A stretch of DNA of 64,000 nucleotides, taken from NCBI GenBank assembly GCA_902806095.1, contig CADCVF010000057.1:19414-83413 (forward strand). The letters run 5' to 3'. The notes beneath the pieces are model-generated. The model did not search any database. It was not told the origin of the DNA and worked only from the letters and a program-made list of their open reading frames with translations. Shown in pieces: positions 39,586-48,406 of this stretch. Within the stretch, counting starts at the first letter, position 1; the number at the start of each line of letters is the position of its first letter. Source of the DNA: an uncultured Rubrobacteraceae bacterium (GTDB lineage: Bacteria; Actinomycetota; Rubrobacteria; Rubrobacterales; Rubrobacteraceae). A program made the position numbers and the translations under genes.

Positions 39586-40937
39586 ACCATCAACATTACA
39601 GGGTTCTCTAGCACCCGTTTGACCTCGGCCATGTAGAGTGCGCCGTCGCGGCCGTTCGCGATTCGGTGGTCTGCCGAGAGGGTCAGCTTCATCATGCTCG
39701 CGGGGACGACCTGGCCGTTTTCGTCGTAGTCCGGACGCTTCGCTATGCTGGAGACGGCGACGATCGCCGCCTGCGGCGGATTGATGATCGCGGTGAAGCT
39801 CTCGATGCCGAACATACCCATGTTGGAGACTGTTATAGTGCCCCCCTGGTACTCATCGGGCTGGAGCTTGCCGTCGCGTGCCCTCGTGGCGAGATCCTTG
39901 GACTCCTGCGAGATGGCAGCGAGGCCCTTGCTGCCGATGTCCCTTATGACCGGGGTTATGAGACCCTGATCGAGGGCCACCGCCATGGCCATGTCTACCT
40001 TCTCGTGGAGCTCGACCCCGCGGGTGGTGTAGAGGGCGTTGAGGTTCGGGTAGCTCCTCAGGGCGACGGCGCACGCCTTCATCACGAAGTCGTTGACCGA
40101 GAGCTTGACGCCTTCTTCTTCGAGCTGCTCGTTGAGCTGCTTGCGCAGGGCCATCGCGGCGTCCATCCTGACCTCGACTGTGGCGTAGAAGTGCGGGATA
40201 TGCTGCTGGGCCTCGGTCATCCGCTCGCCGATGACCTGCATCATCCGCGTCGGCTCGACGAGCTGGGTCCCTGGCTCCTCGGTCGGTTCAGGCAGGCGGG
40301 CCGGCTGGAAGCCCTGCATCTCGGCCTGCTGCGGCTGCGCCTGCTCGGGCGCCGCCACGCCGTCTTCCTGCGCCGCCCCGTCTTCGGTCCTCTGGGCCGT
40401 TCCGCTCTCCATCGCGCCTCGCACGTCGCGCTCTACGATGCGTCCAGCAGGACCGGAGCCATCTATCTTCGCCAGGTCGAGGTCGTTCTCCTCGGCCAGC
40501 CTGCGGACTATGGGAGAGGCCCTGAAGTGCCCGTCGGCCCTGCCGTCGGTCTGACCGCCGGTCTCTTCTTCGGTCTCCTCTTCCTCAGGGGCCCCGGTCT
40601 CTGTGGCCGTGGCCTGCGCTCCGCCACCGTCTTCTTCGCCGCCCTCTTCGGCCTCATCTTCCGCTTCGCCGCCCCCCTCGCTGACCTCGGGGACCTCCTC
40701 GCCCTCGCCCTGGATAAACGCGATCGCCTCGCCGACGGGCACGTCCTGGCCCTCGCTCGCGATCAGCTGCGCGAGCGTCCCTGCGTCCTCGGCTTCGAGC
40801 TCCATCGTGACCTTGTCGGTCTCGATCTCTGCTATCGGGTCCCCCTCGGAGACTTCCTCACCCTCGCTCTTGAGCCACTGGAGGAGGGTGCCCTCCTCCA
40901 TCGCGTCGCCCATCTTGGGCATAATGACTTCAGGCAC
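39582..40937 (-). CDS. 2-oxoacid dehydrogenase E2 (dihydrolipoyl acyltransferase)
   Basis: Core of a pyruvate- or branched-chain-type dehydrogenase complex, 451 residues from GTG. One lipoyl domain with the modified Lys in IAEIETDKVTMELEAE, a long acidic Glu/Gly/Ala linker, a subunit-binding domain ASPIVRRLAEENDLDLAKI and GPAGRIVERDV, then the catalytic domain ending with SADHRIANGRDGA (His and Asp of HxxxDG). GTG 40937 overlaps the E1-beta TAG by one base. No E3 lipoamide dehydrogenase gene follows. The stop codon is fused to the repeat. Confidence 0.92.
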   Translation of the reverse strand: MPEVIMPKMGDAMEEGTLLQWLKSEGEEVSEGDPIAEIETDKVTMELEAEDAGTLAQLIASEGQDVPVGEAIAFIQGEGEEVPEVSEGGGEAEDEAEEGGEEDGGGAQATATETGAPEEEETEEETGGQTDGRADGHFRASPIVRRLAEENDLDLAKIDGSGPAGRIVERDVRGAMESGTAQRTEDGAAQEDGVAAPEQAQPQQAEMQGFQPARLPEPTEEPGTQLVEPTRMMQVIGERMTEAQQHIPHFYATVEVRMDAAMALRKQLNEQLEEEGVKLSVNDFVMKACAVALRSYPNLNALYTTRGVELHEKVDMAMAVALDQGLITPVIRDIGSKGLAAISQESKDLATRARDGKLQPDEYQGGTITVSNMGMFGIESFTAIINPPQAAIVAVSSIAKRPDYDENGQVVPASMMKLTLSADHRIANGRDGALYMAEVKRVLENPVMLMV

Positions 40938-41926
40938 TACTTCTCCTCCTCGTACAGAACCCGACGGGCCGCGTTCGTAACCTGCTTCTCGCTCGGGAAG
41001 GCCATCAACTCGAGGTTGCGCGCGTACGGCCCGGGGACCTCGGCACCGCTCACCCGCTCGACGGGAGCGTCGAGCGAGTCGAACGCCCGATCCTGGATGA
41101 TCGCCGCCACCTCGCTCGCCACCCCGAACCACCGCCACTGCTCCTGGACAGCCACGGCCCTGTGCGTCTTCTCTACGGACTCGACGATGGTGTCCTCATC
41201 AAAAGGCCTCAAGGATCTCAGGTCTATGACCTCGGCCTCGAAGCCGTCCTCTGAGAGCGTGTCAGCGGCCCTCAGGCAAAGGTTGACCTGCCGACCGTAG
41301 GCTATCAGGGTGACGTCCGATCCCTCGCGGGCGACGCGGGCCTTGCCGAAGGGTACGGCGTTATCCCCTTCTTCGACCTCGCCCTTGGTCCCGTAAAGGG
41401 CCCCGGCTTCGAGGAAGATCACGGGATTGGGGTCCCGGATCGCCGTTAGCATCATGCCCTTGACGTCGTTCGGGGTCACTGGCGCGACGACCTTGAGACC
41501 GGGGAAGTGGCCGTAGAAACTCTCTAGCGAGTGGGTGTGCTGGGCTGAGAGTTGGACGCCGCCCCCGTTGGGGCCCCGGATCACGAGCGGCACCTCTACC
41601 TGTCCGCCCGAGAAATAGCGCACCTTGGCGGCGTTCTGGATGATCTGGTCCGCCGCAAGAAACGAGAAGTTCCAGGTCATCATCTCGACCACGGGGCGCA
41701 TCCCCATCATCGCCATGCCGACCGCAGCGCCGGTAAACCCGTTCTCGGAGATCGGCACGTCCATTATCCTGTTGGGCCCGTACTCGTCGTAGAGGCCATC
41801 TGTTATGAGGTGGGTGCCGCCGTAGACGCCGATGTCCTCGCCCATGAGGACCACGCTCTCGTCGTTGTCGAGCTCGTGGACCATCGCCTCCCTCAAGGCC
41901 TCGCGGTAGGTCTTCGTCTCAGCCAC
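40937..41926 (-). CDS. 2-oxoacid dehydrogenase E1 beta subunit
   Basis: Second subunit of the heterotetrameric E1 enzyme, 329 residues; binds thiamine diphosphate together with E1 alpha and takes part in decarboxylation. Typical blocks: SVVLMGEDIGVYGGTH (Glu activating the cofactor in GEDI), DVPISENGFTGAAVGMAMMG, MTWNFSFLAADQIIQNAAK and GGGVQLSAQHTHSLE, then VIDLRSLRPFDEDTI. Sits between the alpha and E2 genes with a 3-base gap and 1-base overlap, so the operon is tightly coupled. Pyruvate, acetoin or branched-chain oxoacids all possible as substrate. Confidence 0.92.
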   Translation of the reverse strand: MAETKTYREALREAMVHELDNDESVVLMGEDIGVYGGTHLITDGLYDEYGPNRIMDVPISENGFTGAAVGMAMMGMRPVVEMMTWNFSFLAADQIIQNAAKVRYFSGGQVEVPLVIRGPNGGGVQLSAQHTHSLESFYGHFPGLKVVAPVTPNDVKGMMLTAIRDPNPVIFLEAGALYGTKGEVEEGDNAVPFGKARVAREGSDVTLIAYGRQVNLCLRAADTLSEDGFEAEVIDLRSLRPFDEDTIVESVEKTHRAVAVQEQWRWFGVASEVAAIIQDRAFDSLDAPVERVSGAEVPGPYARNLELMAFPSEKQVTNAARRVLYEEEK

Positions 41927-41929
41927 GGC

Positions 41930-42997
41930 CTACGCCTCCCCCGTATACTCGTCCTCGCCGGCGTAGACGTCGGTGTAGAGCTCCTCCTCCGGCGGCTCGT
42001 CGCTCTCGTCGGCGAACTCGACGGCCTCCTGTATCCGCTCCTTGGCCTCGTCCCTTATCTCCTCTAGCTTGTCCTCGTCGAGCACATCGTTCTCTATGAG
42101 CTTGTGCTCGACCATCCCTATAGGGTCGCGCTCGCGCCACTCTTCGATCTCTTCCTTGGTGCGGTAATTCTCGAAGAAGTCGGCCGCGCCGTGCGGGGCC
42201 GTCCTGTAGGTGAGCGCCTCGATCGCGTACGGCTTGCCCGTCTCCCTTACCTGCTCGGCCACCCTCTCGGCGGCCTCGACAACGGCCTCGACGTCCATGC
42301 CGTCTACCTTCTCGTGCTCGATGCCGTAGGCGTCGAACTTGGCCGCGAGGTCGGTCATCGCCGTCGTGCGCTCGACCGATGTGCCCATCCCGTACTTGTT
42401 GTTCTCGACGATGAACAGGCAGGGGCACTGTCCTTCCCTGCCCCAGAGTCCCGCGAGGTTGGCGGCCTCGTGGAAGGCACCCTGGCTCATCGCACCGTCC
42501 CCGAGATAGAGCTGGGTGATGTGGTCGGTCTCCTGGTAGCGCATGGCGTAGGCTATGCCGACCCCGAGGGGTATGTGCCCGCCGACGATACCGTAGCCGC
42601 CCATAAGGCCGCGCTCGACGTCGAAGAGGTGCATGGAGCCGCCTTTGCCCTTTACGAGGCCCGTCCCCTTGCCGTACAGCTCGGCCATGACCTCTTTGGG
42701 ATCACTGCCCAGGAGTAGCGCGTGGGCGTGGTCGCGGTAGGCCGTGATGACCCTGTCGCCCTCCTCGAAGGCCTGCAAGAAACCAGTGGCGACGGCCTCC
42801 TGCCCGATGTAGACGTGGAGGTAGCCCCCGATCTTACCCTGCCTGAAACCCTTCTGGCACGCCTCTTCGAAGGCCCGGATCAGGGCCATCTGACGGTACA
42901 AATCTACGAGTCGCTCCGAACTGGTCGCTATGGCACCACCGTCTTCGCGGGTCTCTACGCCCCCGTCTTCCGAATGCTCGTTCTCTGCCGACATCAA
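41930..42997 (-). CDS. 2-oxoacid dehydrogenase E1 alpha subunit
   Basis: Thiamine-diphosphate subunit of 355 residues. The cofactor motif starts LYLGDGAMSQGAFHEAAN and closes with FIVENNKYGMG (GDG...NN); QKGFRQGKIGGYLHVYIGQEA and YRDHAHALLLG shape the active site, with the phosphorylation-loop region TYRTAPHGAADFFENY. The acidic C-terminal tail (DESDEPPEEELYTDVYAGE) is an unusual extension. First gene of the E1a-E1b-E2 operon; the 92 bases upstream to rdgB hold an A/T-rich stretch with TATTCT but no firm promoter. Confidence 0.92.
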   Translation of the reverse strand: MMSAENEHSEDGGVETREDGGAIATSSERLVDLYRQMALIRAFEEACQKGFRQGKIGGYLHVYIGQEAVATGFLQAFEEGDRVITAYRDHAHALLLGSDPKEVMAELYGKGTGLVKGKGGSMHLFDVERGLMGGYGIVGGHIPLGVGIAYAMRYQETDHITQLYLGDGAMSQGAFHEAANLAGLWGREGQCPCLFIVENNKYGMGTSVERTTAMTDLAAKFDAYGIEHEKVDGMDVEAVVEAAERVAEQVRETGKPYAIEALTYRTAPHGAADFFENYRTKEEIEEWRERDPIGMVEHKLIENDVLDEDKLEEIRDEAKERIQEAVEFADESDEPPEEELYTDVYAGEDEYTGEA

Positions 42998-43089
42998 CGG
43001 CCCCTTCCCTCTCAGAGATACAAACTAAGAGAAAGAATACCAAAACCACAGGTTTCGTACGTATTCTCCACACGCTCCTATACCCCGCT

Positions 43090-43641
43090 TTACGCCTCTC
43101 CCAACCACTCCCGCACGGCCCTGAACGCCCTCGCCCTGTGGGAGTCTGCGTTCTTGCCTTCTCCCATCTCGGCATAAGTCATCGAAGACCACTCCGGGAC
43201 GAACACAGGATCATAGCCGAACCCGCCCTCACCCCGCGGCCTCTCTGCCAGGGACCCCGGCACCTCACCCCTGAACGTGCGCACGGTCCCGTCAGCCTCA
43301 GCGAGCGCGACGACGCACACGGCCCTGGCCGAACGGTCCTCGCCTTCCGGGAGCATCCTGAGCAGGCCTTCATTGCCGAGGCTCTTCATAAGCCACTTGG
43401 TCAGCGCACCTGGGAACCCGTCCCACGCATCGACCATAAGCCCCGAGTCCTCTACGAGAACAGGGAGGTCCCGATCTCCGAGAGCTTCGCGGGCTGCGCG
43501 TACTTTCTCGGTTGCGACCTCGGCGGGGTCTATGGCCTGTATCTCGGGCAGGTCCAGATCCGCCCGCTCCAACGCGAAGCCCAGGATCTCCTGCACCTCG
43601 CGGCGCTTGTGCTCGTTGGCGGTCACGAAGATGGCTTTCAT
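43090..43641 (-). CDS. rdgB: RdgB/HAM1 non-canonical purine NTP pyrophosphatase
   Basis: House-cleaning enzyme of 183 residues that hydrolyses ITP, dITP and XTP to monophosphates. FVTANEHKRREVQEIL (substrate Lys/Thr-Asn loop), VLVEDSGLMVDAW (metal Asp), GFPGALTKW and the C-terminal GFGYDPVFVPEWSSMTYAEM are all family motifs, as is KNADSHRARAF. ATG 43641 is chosen because homology starts there; the frame extends far upstream but is antisense to the aminotransferase gene. Divergent from that gene with a 93-base gap. Confidence 0.93.
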   Translation of the reverse strand: MKAIFVTANEHKRREVQEILGFALERADLDLPEIQAIDPAEVATEKVRAAREALGDRDLPVLVEDSGLMVDAWDGFPGALTKWLMKSLGNEGLLRMLPEGEDRSARAVCVVALAEADGTVRTFRGEVPGSLAERPRGEGGFGYDPVFVPEWSSMTYAEMGEGKNADSHRARAFRAVREWLGEA

Positions 43642-43734
43642 GGCGTAAGAGTCTACATAGGAGCGATTCTTTATGATACAGTCGCGTCCATGCATGAAGT
43701 ATGGGTGGAGACCATTGCCAACGGGATATAGTCC

Positions 43735-45060
43735 TTGCCGCTCGTAGACCTCGATCGATTCGATTTCCTCTACGCAAACAGGGTCAAGGGCATGAAGTCG
43801 GCGGCGACCCGCGACCTGATGGCGACGCTCTCGCGGCCAGGGATCATCTCGCTGGCTGGCGGTTTTCCCGACACGAGGGCCTTTGGGGAGGAGGCATTCC
43901 GTGAGATCTCGCGCAACATCGCCTCGGACGCGGCCCAGGCACTGCAGTACGGGCCTACTGCCGGCCTCGAAGCCATAAAGGACGTCATAGTCGAGGTCAT
44001 GGGCGCGGAGGGCATGCCGGCGAGGCAGGAGGACGTCTTCGTCACGACAGGGGCCCAGCAAGGACTGGACCTTATCGCCAAGGTGTTTCTGGACGAGGGC
44101 GACGCCGTACTTTGTGAGGGGCCGACCTACGCGGGGGCGCTCAACGCGTTCGCCGCCTACAGGCCGCGCATAGCCCACGCCCCGATGGACAGGGCCGGTA
44201 TCATCCCTGTTGCGGCTCGCGAGACTCTGAAGAAGGCCCGCAAAGGCGGGCTCCACGTCAAGTTCCTCTACACCGTCCCCAACTTCCAGAACCCTGCGGG
44301 GGTTACGATGGTCGCCGAGCGGCGCAGGGAGCTCCTCGAGATGGCGCGCGAGTTCGACCTGGTGATCGTCGAGGACAACCCTTACGGGATGCTCCGCTTC
44401 GAGGGCGAGCCGCTACCCGCTCTAGCAGCGTTGGAACAGGAAGAGGGAGACGTCGACAGGGTCGTTTACCTCGGGACGTTCTCCAAGATCTTCGCCCCAG
44501 GCGTCAGGCTCGGGTGGGTGCATGCGCAACCCGGCATCCTGCATAAGATCAACGTCGGCAAGCAGGGCGCTGACCTCTGCTCCTCGAACCTCTCTCAGAT
44601 GATGGTCTCCTCCTACTTCCAGAACGCTGACTGGAGGGCATACGTCAGGCGCCTGACCTCCACGTACAAAGAGCGCCGCGACGCGATGCTCGACTCTTTA
44701 GCCGAGTTCATGCCCAGAGAAGTCTACTGGACCCACCCCGAGGGCGGACTCTTTGTCTGGGCTACCCTCCCCTCCTACCTCGACGCGACCGCGATGCTCC
44801 CCCGCGCCATAGCCAGGAACGTCGCCTACGTGCCTGGCGAAGGATTCTACGGAGGCACCCCGGGAATGGGAAAAAACAATATGCGGCTCAACTTCTCGTT
44901 TGTGGAACCAGAGAGGATCCGGCGCGGCATAGAGTTGCTCTCCGAGGTGATCAGGGAGCGCATGGAGCTGCGCAGCGACCTGGAACGCGGCTCGCACCGA
45001 AAGGAAGGCGCAATACACAGCGGCCGCTCGGTGAGCTTCAACTCAGGCACGGAAGGTTAG
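43735..45060 (+). CDS. Fold-type I PLP aminotransferase (2-aminoadipate/LysN-like)
   Basis: Aminotransferase of 441 residues with no DNA-binding head, so an enzyme and not a MocR regulator. It shows ISLAGGFPDTRAF near the N-terminus, TTGAQQGLDLIAKVF, VPNFQNPAGVTM (substrate-side Asn-Pro), VEDNPYG (cofactor Asp) and FSKIFAPGVRLGW with the Schiff-base Lys. The C-terminal 35 residues are hydrophilic and extra. Start TTG 43735; weak ribosome site. The D-Ala-D-Ala-ligase-like gene follows eight bases later, so the two may work in one pathway, for example providing a D- or unusual amino acid (inference). Confidence 0.85.
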   Translation: MPLVDLDRFDFLYANRVKGMKSAATRDLMATLSRPGIISLAGGFPDTRAFGEEAFREISRNIASDAAQALQYGPTAGLEAIKDVIVEVMGAEGMPARQEDVFVTTGAQQGLDLIAKVFLDEGDAVLCEGPTYAGALNAFAAYRPRIAHAPMDRAGIIPVAARETLKKARKGGLHVKFLYTVPNFQNPAGVTMVAERRRELLEMAREFDLVIVEDNPYGMLRFEGEPLPALAALEQEEGDVDRVVYLGTFSKIFAPGVRLGWVHAQPGILHKINVGKQGADLCSSNLSQMMVSSYFQNADWRAYVRRLTSTYKERRDAMLDSLAEFMPREVYWTHPEGGLFVWATLPSYLDATAMLPRAIARNVAYVPGEGFYGGTPGMGKNNMRLNFSFVEPERIRRGIELLSEVIRERMELRSDLERGSHRKEGAIHSGRSVSFNSGTEG

Positions 45061-45067
45061 GGATTTC

Positions 45068-46024
45068 GTGGCGCGCGTGGCCGTCCTACGCGGCGGACAC
45101 TCGATGGAGAGGGACGTCTCCTTCCTCACGGGCCGGCGCGTGCAGCACGCCCTCGAACGCCTCGGCCACGACGTTCACCCGCTCGACATAGAGGAATCGA
45201 CGACGGGTGCGCTGATGGAGATCTCACCTGATGCCGCCTTCGTCTGCCTGCACGGTCCCGGCGGCGAGGACGGCACCATTCAGACGCTTCTGGAGATCCT
45301 GGACATCCCGTACACAGGGAGCGGGCCGCTCTCGTCCATCCGCTGCATGGACAAGGACTACGCCAAGCGTGCGCTCCGGGCCGCAGGCATACTGACTCCC
45401 CCCTTCCGCACGTTCCTGAGAAGGGCGATGAACGAGATGGGCGCCTCGGCGGCGCTGGACGTCGCCGCTGAAGAGTTGGGTTACCCGCTTGTCGTCAAAC
45501 CTGCCAGGGAGGGGTCGAGCTTCGGGCTCTCGCGGGTGGAGGGGCCCGACGGACTGTTCGACGCCGTCTACGAAGCGTTAGGCTACGACGCCAAGATCCT
45601 GCTCGAGAGCTGGGTGGAGGGTACGGAGATCTCCATCCCCATCATCGAGCCGGCAGGCGAGGACCCGAGGGCGCTCGGGCTTGTCGAGATCCGTCCCCGC
45701 GAAGGCGCCTACAACTTCGAGGCCAAGTACACTCCAGGGGCGACAGATTTCGCCATCCCCGCCGAGATATCCTCCGAGGCCGCCTCCCGCGTCGAGGAGA
45801 CGGCGCTCACCGTCTACAAGGTCCTTGGCTGCTCCGGTTTCGCCAGGGTGGATACCATCTTCGCGGGGGGCACCCCATGGATCCTCGACGTAAAGACTAT
45901 CCCTGGCTTCACCGAGACTTCCACCTTCCCTCTCGCGGCCGAGGCCGCAGGCACCTCCTTCGATACTCTCGTCGAGACGATCCTCGATGCGGCACTCCGT
46001 ACGGAGGCGACGGCCAAGCTGTAA
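45068..46024 (+). CDS. D-alanine-D-alanine ligase-like ATP-grasp enzyme
   Basis: ATP-grasp ligase of 318 residues. VAVLRGGHSMERDVSFLTG, FVCLHGPGGEDGTIQ and YPLVVKPAREGSSFGLSRV are Ddl blocks. The metal-binding end, normally (L/V)E(I/V)NTxPG(F/M)T, reads LDVKTIPGFTETS: Glu is Asp and the Mg-binding Asn is Lys. The Tyr/Ser loop over the second substrate is also altered. So it may join different amino acids or be a weak ligase, with a standard Ddl elsewhere. Start GTG 45068. It likely shares a message with the aminotransferase just upstream. Confidence 0.82.
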   Translation: MARVAVLRGGHSMERDVSFLTGRRVQHALERLGHDVHPLDIEESTTGALMEISPDAAFVCLHGPGGEDGTIQTLLEILDIPYTGSGPLSSIRCMDKDYAKRALRAAGILTPPFRTFLRRAMNEMGASAALDVAAEELGYPLVVKPAREGSSFGLSRVEGPDGLFDAVYEALGYDAKILLESWVEGTEISIPIIEPAGEDPRALGLVEIRPREGAYNFEAKYTPGATDFAIPAEISSEAASRVEETALTVYKVLGCSGFARVDTIFAGGTPWILDVKTIPGFTETSTFPLAAEAAGTSFDTLVETILDAALRTEATAKL

Positions 46025-46085
46025 AGGCATCAGGTTACAGGCTTCAGGATTGCCCCGGCTGACGACAGGTCGATGTAAGCCGAGC

Positions 46086-46162
46086 AGCCGGGCTCGAATA
46101 AGGAGGGGGATGTTTAGAGCCCGGCTACCCTTAGATACGGAGTAGTACGTCGAGAGTTTCGC
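46086..46162 (+). promoter_or_regulatory. Hairpin with an SD-ATG in its loop and an 11-codon frame
   Basis: In the 276-base gap before the monooxygenase, AGCCGGGCTC (46086-46095) pairs perfectly with GAGCCCGGCT (46117-46126). Its 21-base loop contains AAGGAGGGGGATG. From that ATG a frame MFRARLPLDTE ends at TAG near 46142. A further inverted repeat, CCTGATG...CATCAGG, lies at 46162-46185. This could be the end of the ligase message, or a leader peptide controlling the next gene; the second is speculative. Confidence 0.3.
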
Positions 46163-46250
46163 CTGATGCGATGTTTTCCATCAGGGATGGTCTTGCTGTA
46201 CGCCGGGGACTTTTTGGCGAGGTTTAGCATAGGCGAGGCGGTGGCATAGA

Positions 46251-46271
46251 TACATCGCGTACATAGATGTA
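46251..46271. promoter_or_regulatory. Inverted repeat upstream of the monooxygenase
   Basis: TACATC and GATGTA separated by nine bases, 30 bases before the ATG, in an A/T-rich stretch. Shape suits a dimeric repressor operator; no regulator gene is adjacent. Confidence 0.3.
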
Positions 46272-46300
46272 GCATATAGCATCACAAACAGGGGGAAGGC

Positions 46301-47965
46301 ATGTCTAGCACACAGCAAGACCGGCGGCAGGCTGGCGCGGAAGAGCTTATCACCGACTTGGATGCGGTCATCGTCGGCGCCGGATTCGCGGGATTGTACG
46401 CGCTCCACAAGCTGCGCGATGAGATGGGGCTCTCGGCGCGGATCTTCGAGGCGGGCGACGGCGTGGGCGGTACGTGGTACTGGAACCGCTACCCTGGCGC
46501 GCGCAGCGATTCGTCTAGTTGGATCTACTGCTACTCGTTCGACGAGGAGCTCCGCGAGGAATGGCAGTGGAGCGAACGCTACCCCGGACAGCAAGAGATG
46601 CTGGGCTACCTCGAGCACGTGGCCGAAAAGTTCGACCTGAACCGGGACATCCAGTTCGGGACGCGCGTCACCGAGGCCACCTTCGACGAGGAGACGAACC
46701 GCTGGGAGGTCCGCACGGACGCCGGCGACGTCGTCTCGGCGCGGTTCCTCGTCGCCGCTTTGGGTGCACTGTCGGCAGCGAACGTGCCTGACATCCCAGG
46801 CCTGGAGACCTTCGCCGGCGACCGGTATCACACAGCCGAGTGGCCCAAAGAGGGCGTCGACTTCACAGGCGAGAGGGTCGGGGTCATCGGCACCGGCGCG
46901 ACCGGCATCCAGGTCGCCACGGAGATCGCCGAGCAGGCCGACCACCTCACCGTGTTCCAGCGTACCGCCAACTACGCCCTCCCGGCCGGCAACCATCCGA
47001 TGGACGCCGAGCTCGAGCGGTGGTACAAGGAAAACTACGACGAGATATGGGAGTCGGTCCGCCACAACTTCTCGGGCCACGACTACGATCCCATCGGAAA
47101 AGTCGCCCTGGAGGCCACGCCGGAGGAGCGCGAGCGCGCGTTCCAGGAGCGGTGGGAACGTGGGGGCTTCGGCCTGTGGTTGGGCAACTACGACGACATC
47201 CTCGAGAGCAGGGAAGCCAACGACACCGTCTCCGAGTGGGTACGCCAGAAGATCTGGGAGCGGGTCGACGACCCCGTGACCGCCGAGAAGCTCACCCCCC
47301 GCGACCACGCGTTCGGCACCAAGCGGGTGCCCCTCGAGATGGGCTACTACGAGATATTCAACCGCGACAACGTCGAGCTCGTCGACGTCCAGAAAGCGCC
47401 GATCGAGGAGATCACCCCTACCGGGGTGCGCACCAAGCACGGCGAATACGAGTTCGACGTTCTGGTGTTCGCCACCGGCTTCGACGCCATGACCGGCCCG
47501 TACAATAAGATCGACATCCGGGGCCGGGACGGGCAACTGCTGCGCGACAAGTGGGCCGAGGGGCCGCGCACCTACCTCGGCCTCACGAGCGCGGGCTACC
47601 CCAACCTGTTCGCCATCACAGGGCCGCAGAGCCCGTCGGTGCTCACGAACATGCCGGTCGCCATCGAGCAGCACGTCGAGTGGATCTCGGGGCTAATCCG
47701 GCACATGCGTGACAACGGCCTCGCCGTCGTCGAGCCCACCAGCGAAGCTGAGGACGATTGGGTCGATCACTCGCAGGAGGTGGCGCACACCACGCTGTTC
47801 CCCCAGTCCGCCACCTGGTACATGGGGGCGAACATCCCCGGCAAGCCGCAGGTGTTCCTTCCCTACCTCGGCGGGCTCGGAGGCTACCGCCAAAAGTGCG
47901 ACGAGGTCGCGGCCAACGGCTATGAGGGATTCGCTTTCGCCGACCGGGAAGGGTCCAACGCGTGA
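46301..47965 (+). CDS. Baeyer-Villiger flavin monooxygenase
   Basis: FAD- and NADPH-dependent enzyme of 554 residues inserting oxygen next to a ketone (cyclohexanone/phenylacetone monooxygenase type). First Rossmann motif VIVGAGFAGLYALHKL, second VIGTGATGIQVATEI, and between them the type I BVMO fingerprint FAGDRYHTAEWP (FxGxxxHTxxWP). DGVGGTWYWNRYPGARSDSSS and FATGFDAMTGPY are also typical. Length is normal and the gene is intact. ATG 46301 follows GGGGGAAGG. It stands alone, not with an esterase or dehydrogenase; its substrate is unknown. Confidence 0.93.
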   Translation: MSSTQQDRRQAGAEELITDLDAVIVGAGFAGLYALHKLRDEMGLSARIFEAGDGVGGTWYWNRYPGARSDSSSWIYCYSFDEELREEWQWSERYPGQQEMLGYLEHVAEKFDLNRDIQFGTRVTEATFDEETNRWEVRTDAGDVVSARFLVAALGALSAANVPDIPGLETFAGDRYHTAEWPKEGVDFTGERVGVIGTGATGIQVATEIAEQADHLTVFQRTANYALPAGNHPMDAELERWYKENYDEIWESVRHNFSGHDYDPIGKVALEATPEERERAFQERWERGGFGLWLGNYDDILESREANDTVSEWVRQKIWERVDDPVTAEKLTPRDHAFGTKRVPLEMGYYEIFNRDNVELVDVQKAPIEEITPTGVRTKHGEYEFDVLVFATGFDAMTGPYNKIDIRGRDGQLLRDKWAEGPRTYLGLTSAGYPNLFAITGPQSPSVLTNMPVAIEQHVEWISGLIRHMRDNGLAVVEPTSEAEDDWVDHSQEVAHTTLFPQSATWYMGANIPGKPQVFLPYLGGLGGYRQKCDEVAANGYEGFAFADREGSNA

Positions 47966-48172
47966 TCGAAAACCCGTTCTACTACCTACCGTGGGTTCTA
48001 CGGAGGCCGCCTCACACCCGGCGCTCTACGCGACCTCAAGAGTGGTCATTACACATGCGAAGGCGCAGTCACAACCATAGATATCGACTCCAGGGCCAGC
48101 AAACTCGTTGACCTATCATTGTTGGAGGTCGAAGGACTACCGGTAGGTGTCTCTCCCGCTTCCGGGTGAGAG
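47966..48172 (+). other. Unrecognised coding-like extension after the monooxygenase stop
   Basis: Directly after the TGA of the monooxygenase, and in the same frame, 67 codons stay open and look like protein: GFYGGRLTPGALRDLKSGHY, TCEGAVTTIDIDSRASKLVD, then SLLEVEGLPVGVSPASG and TGA. No start codon of its own precedes it. It is either a remnant of another gene joined by deletion or chance. The rest of the gap to 48235 shows nothing I recognise. Confidence 0.25.
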
Positions 48173-48235
48173 AGCAGAGCCTCCTGAATGGTAGTCTGGA
48201 CGGTAGTTAGTAGCGGCAAATTCGCGTGCGGCTTC

Positions 48236-48406
48236 TCACAGCGCCTCCCGCCAGGCCATTATCGTAAGTACGAGCACGGGGAGAAGCACAAACGCCACCA
48301 CCGCGGCCAACACGAGATCGTCGTCGCGCCACGTAGTCACGAGGAGCGTCGCCACCACAGCTGCGCATGCGGAGACGGCCAGGGCGAATAGAAAGGCCGC
48401 GCTCAC
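48236..48406 (-). CDS. Small two-helix membrane protein
   Basis: Fifty-six residues from GTG 48406 (VSAAFLFALAVSACAAVVA), with a short polar turn TTWRDDD and a second helix VLAAVVAFVLLPVLVLTIMAW. Behind the GTG is AAGAGG. Its GTG overlaps the TGA of the preceding small gene (GTGA), so the two are translated together and may form a hetero-oligomer in the membrane. No family recognised. Confidence 0.55.
   Translation of the reverse strand: MSAAFLFALAVSACAAVVATLLVTTWRDDDLVLAAVVAFVLLPVLVLTIMAWREAL

Noticed and set aside
39666..41300. Long plus-strand open frame of 544 codons opposite E2 and E1 beta
   Set aside because: Antisense to two intact dehydrogenase genes with all motifs; no homology pattern in its translation.
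46181..47674. Long minus-strand open frame of 497 codons opposite the monooxygenase
   Set aside because: It is antisense to a full, motif-complete BVMO gene and has the Leu/Val/Arg/Gly bias that high-GC coding DNA gives on its other strand.
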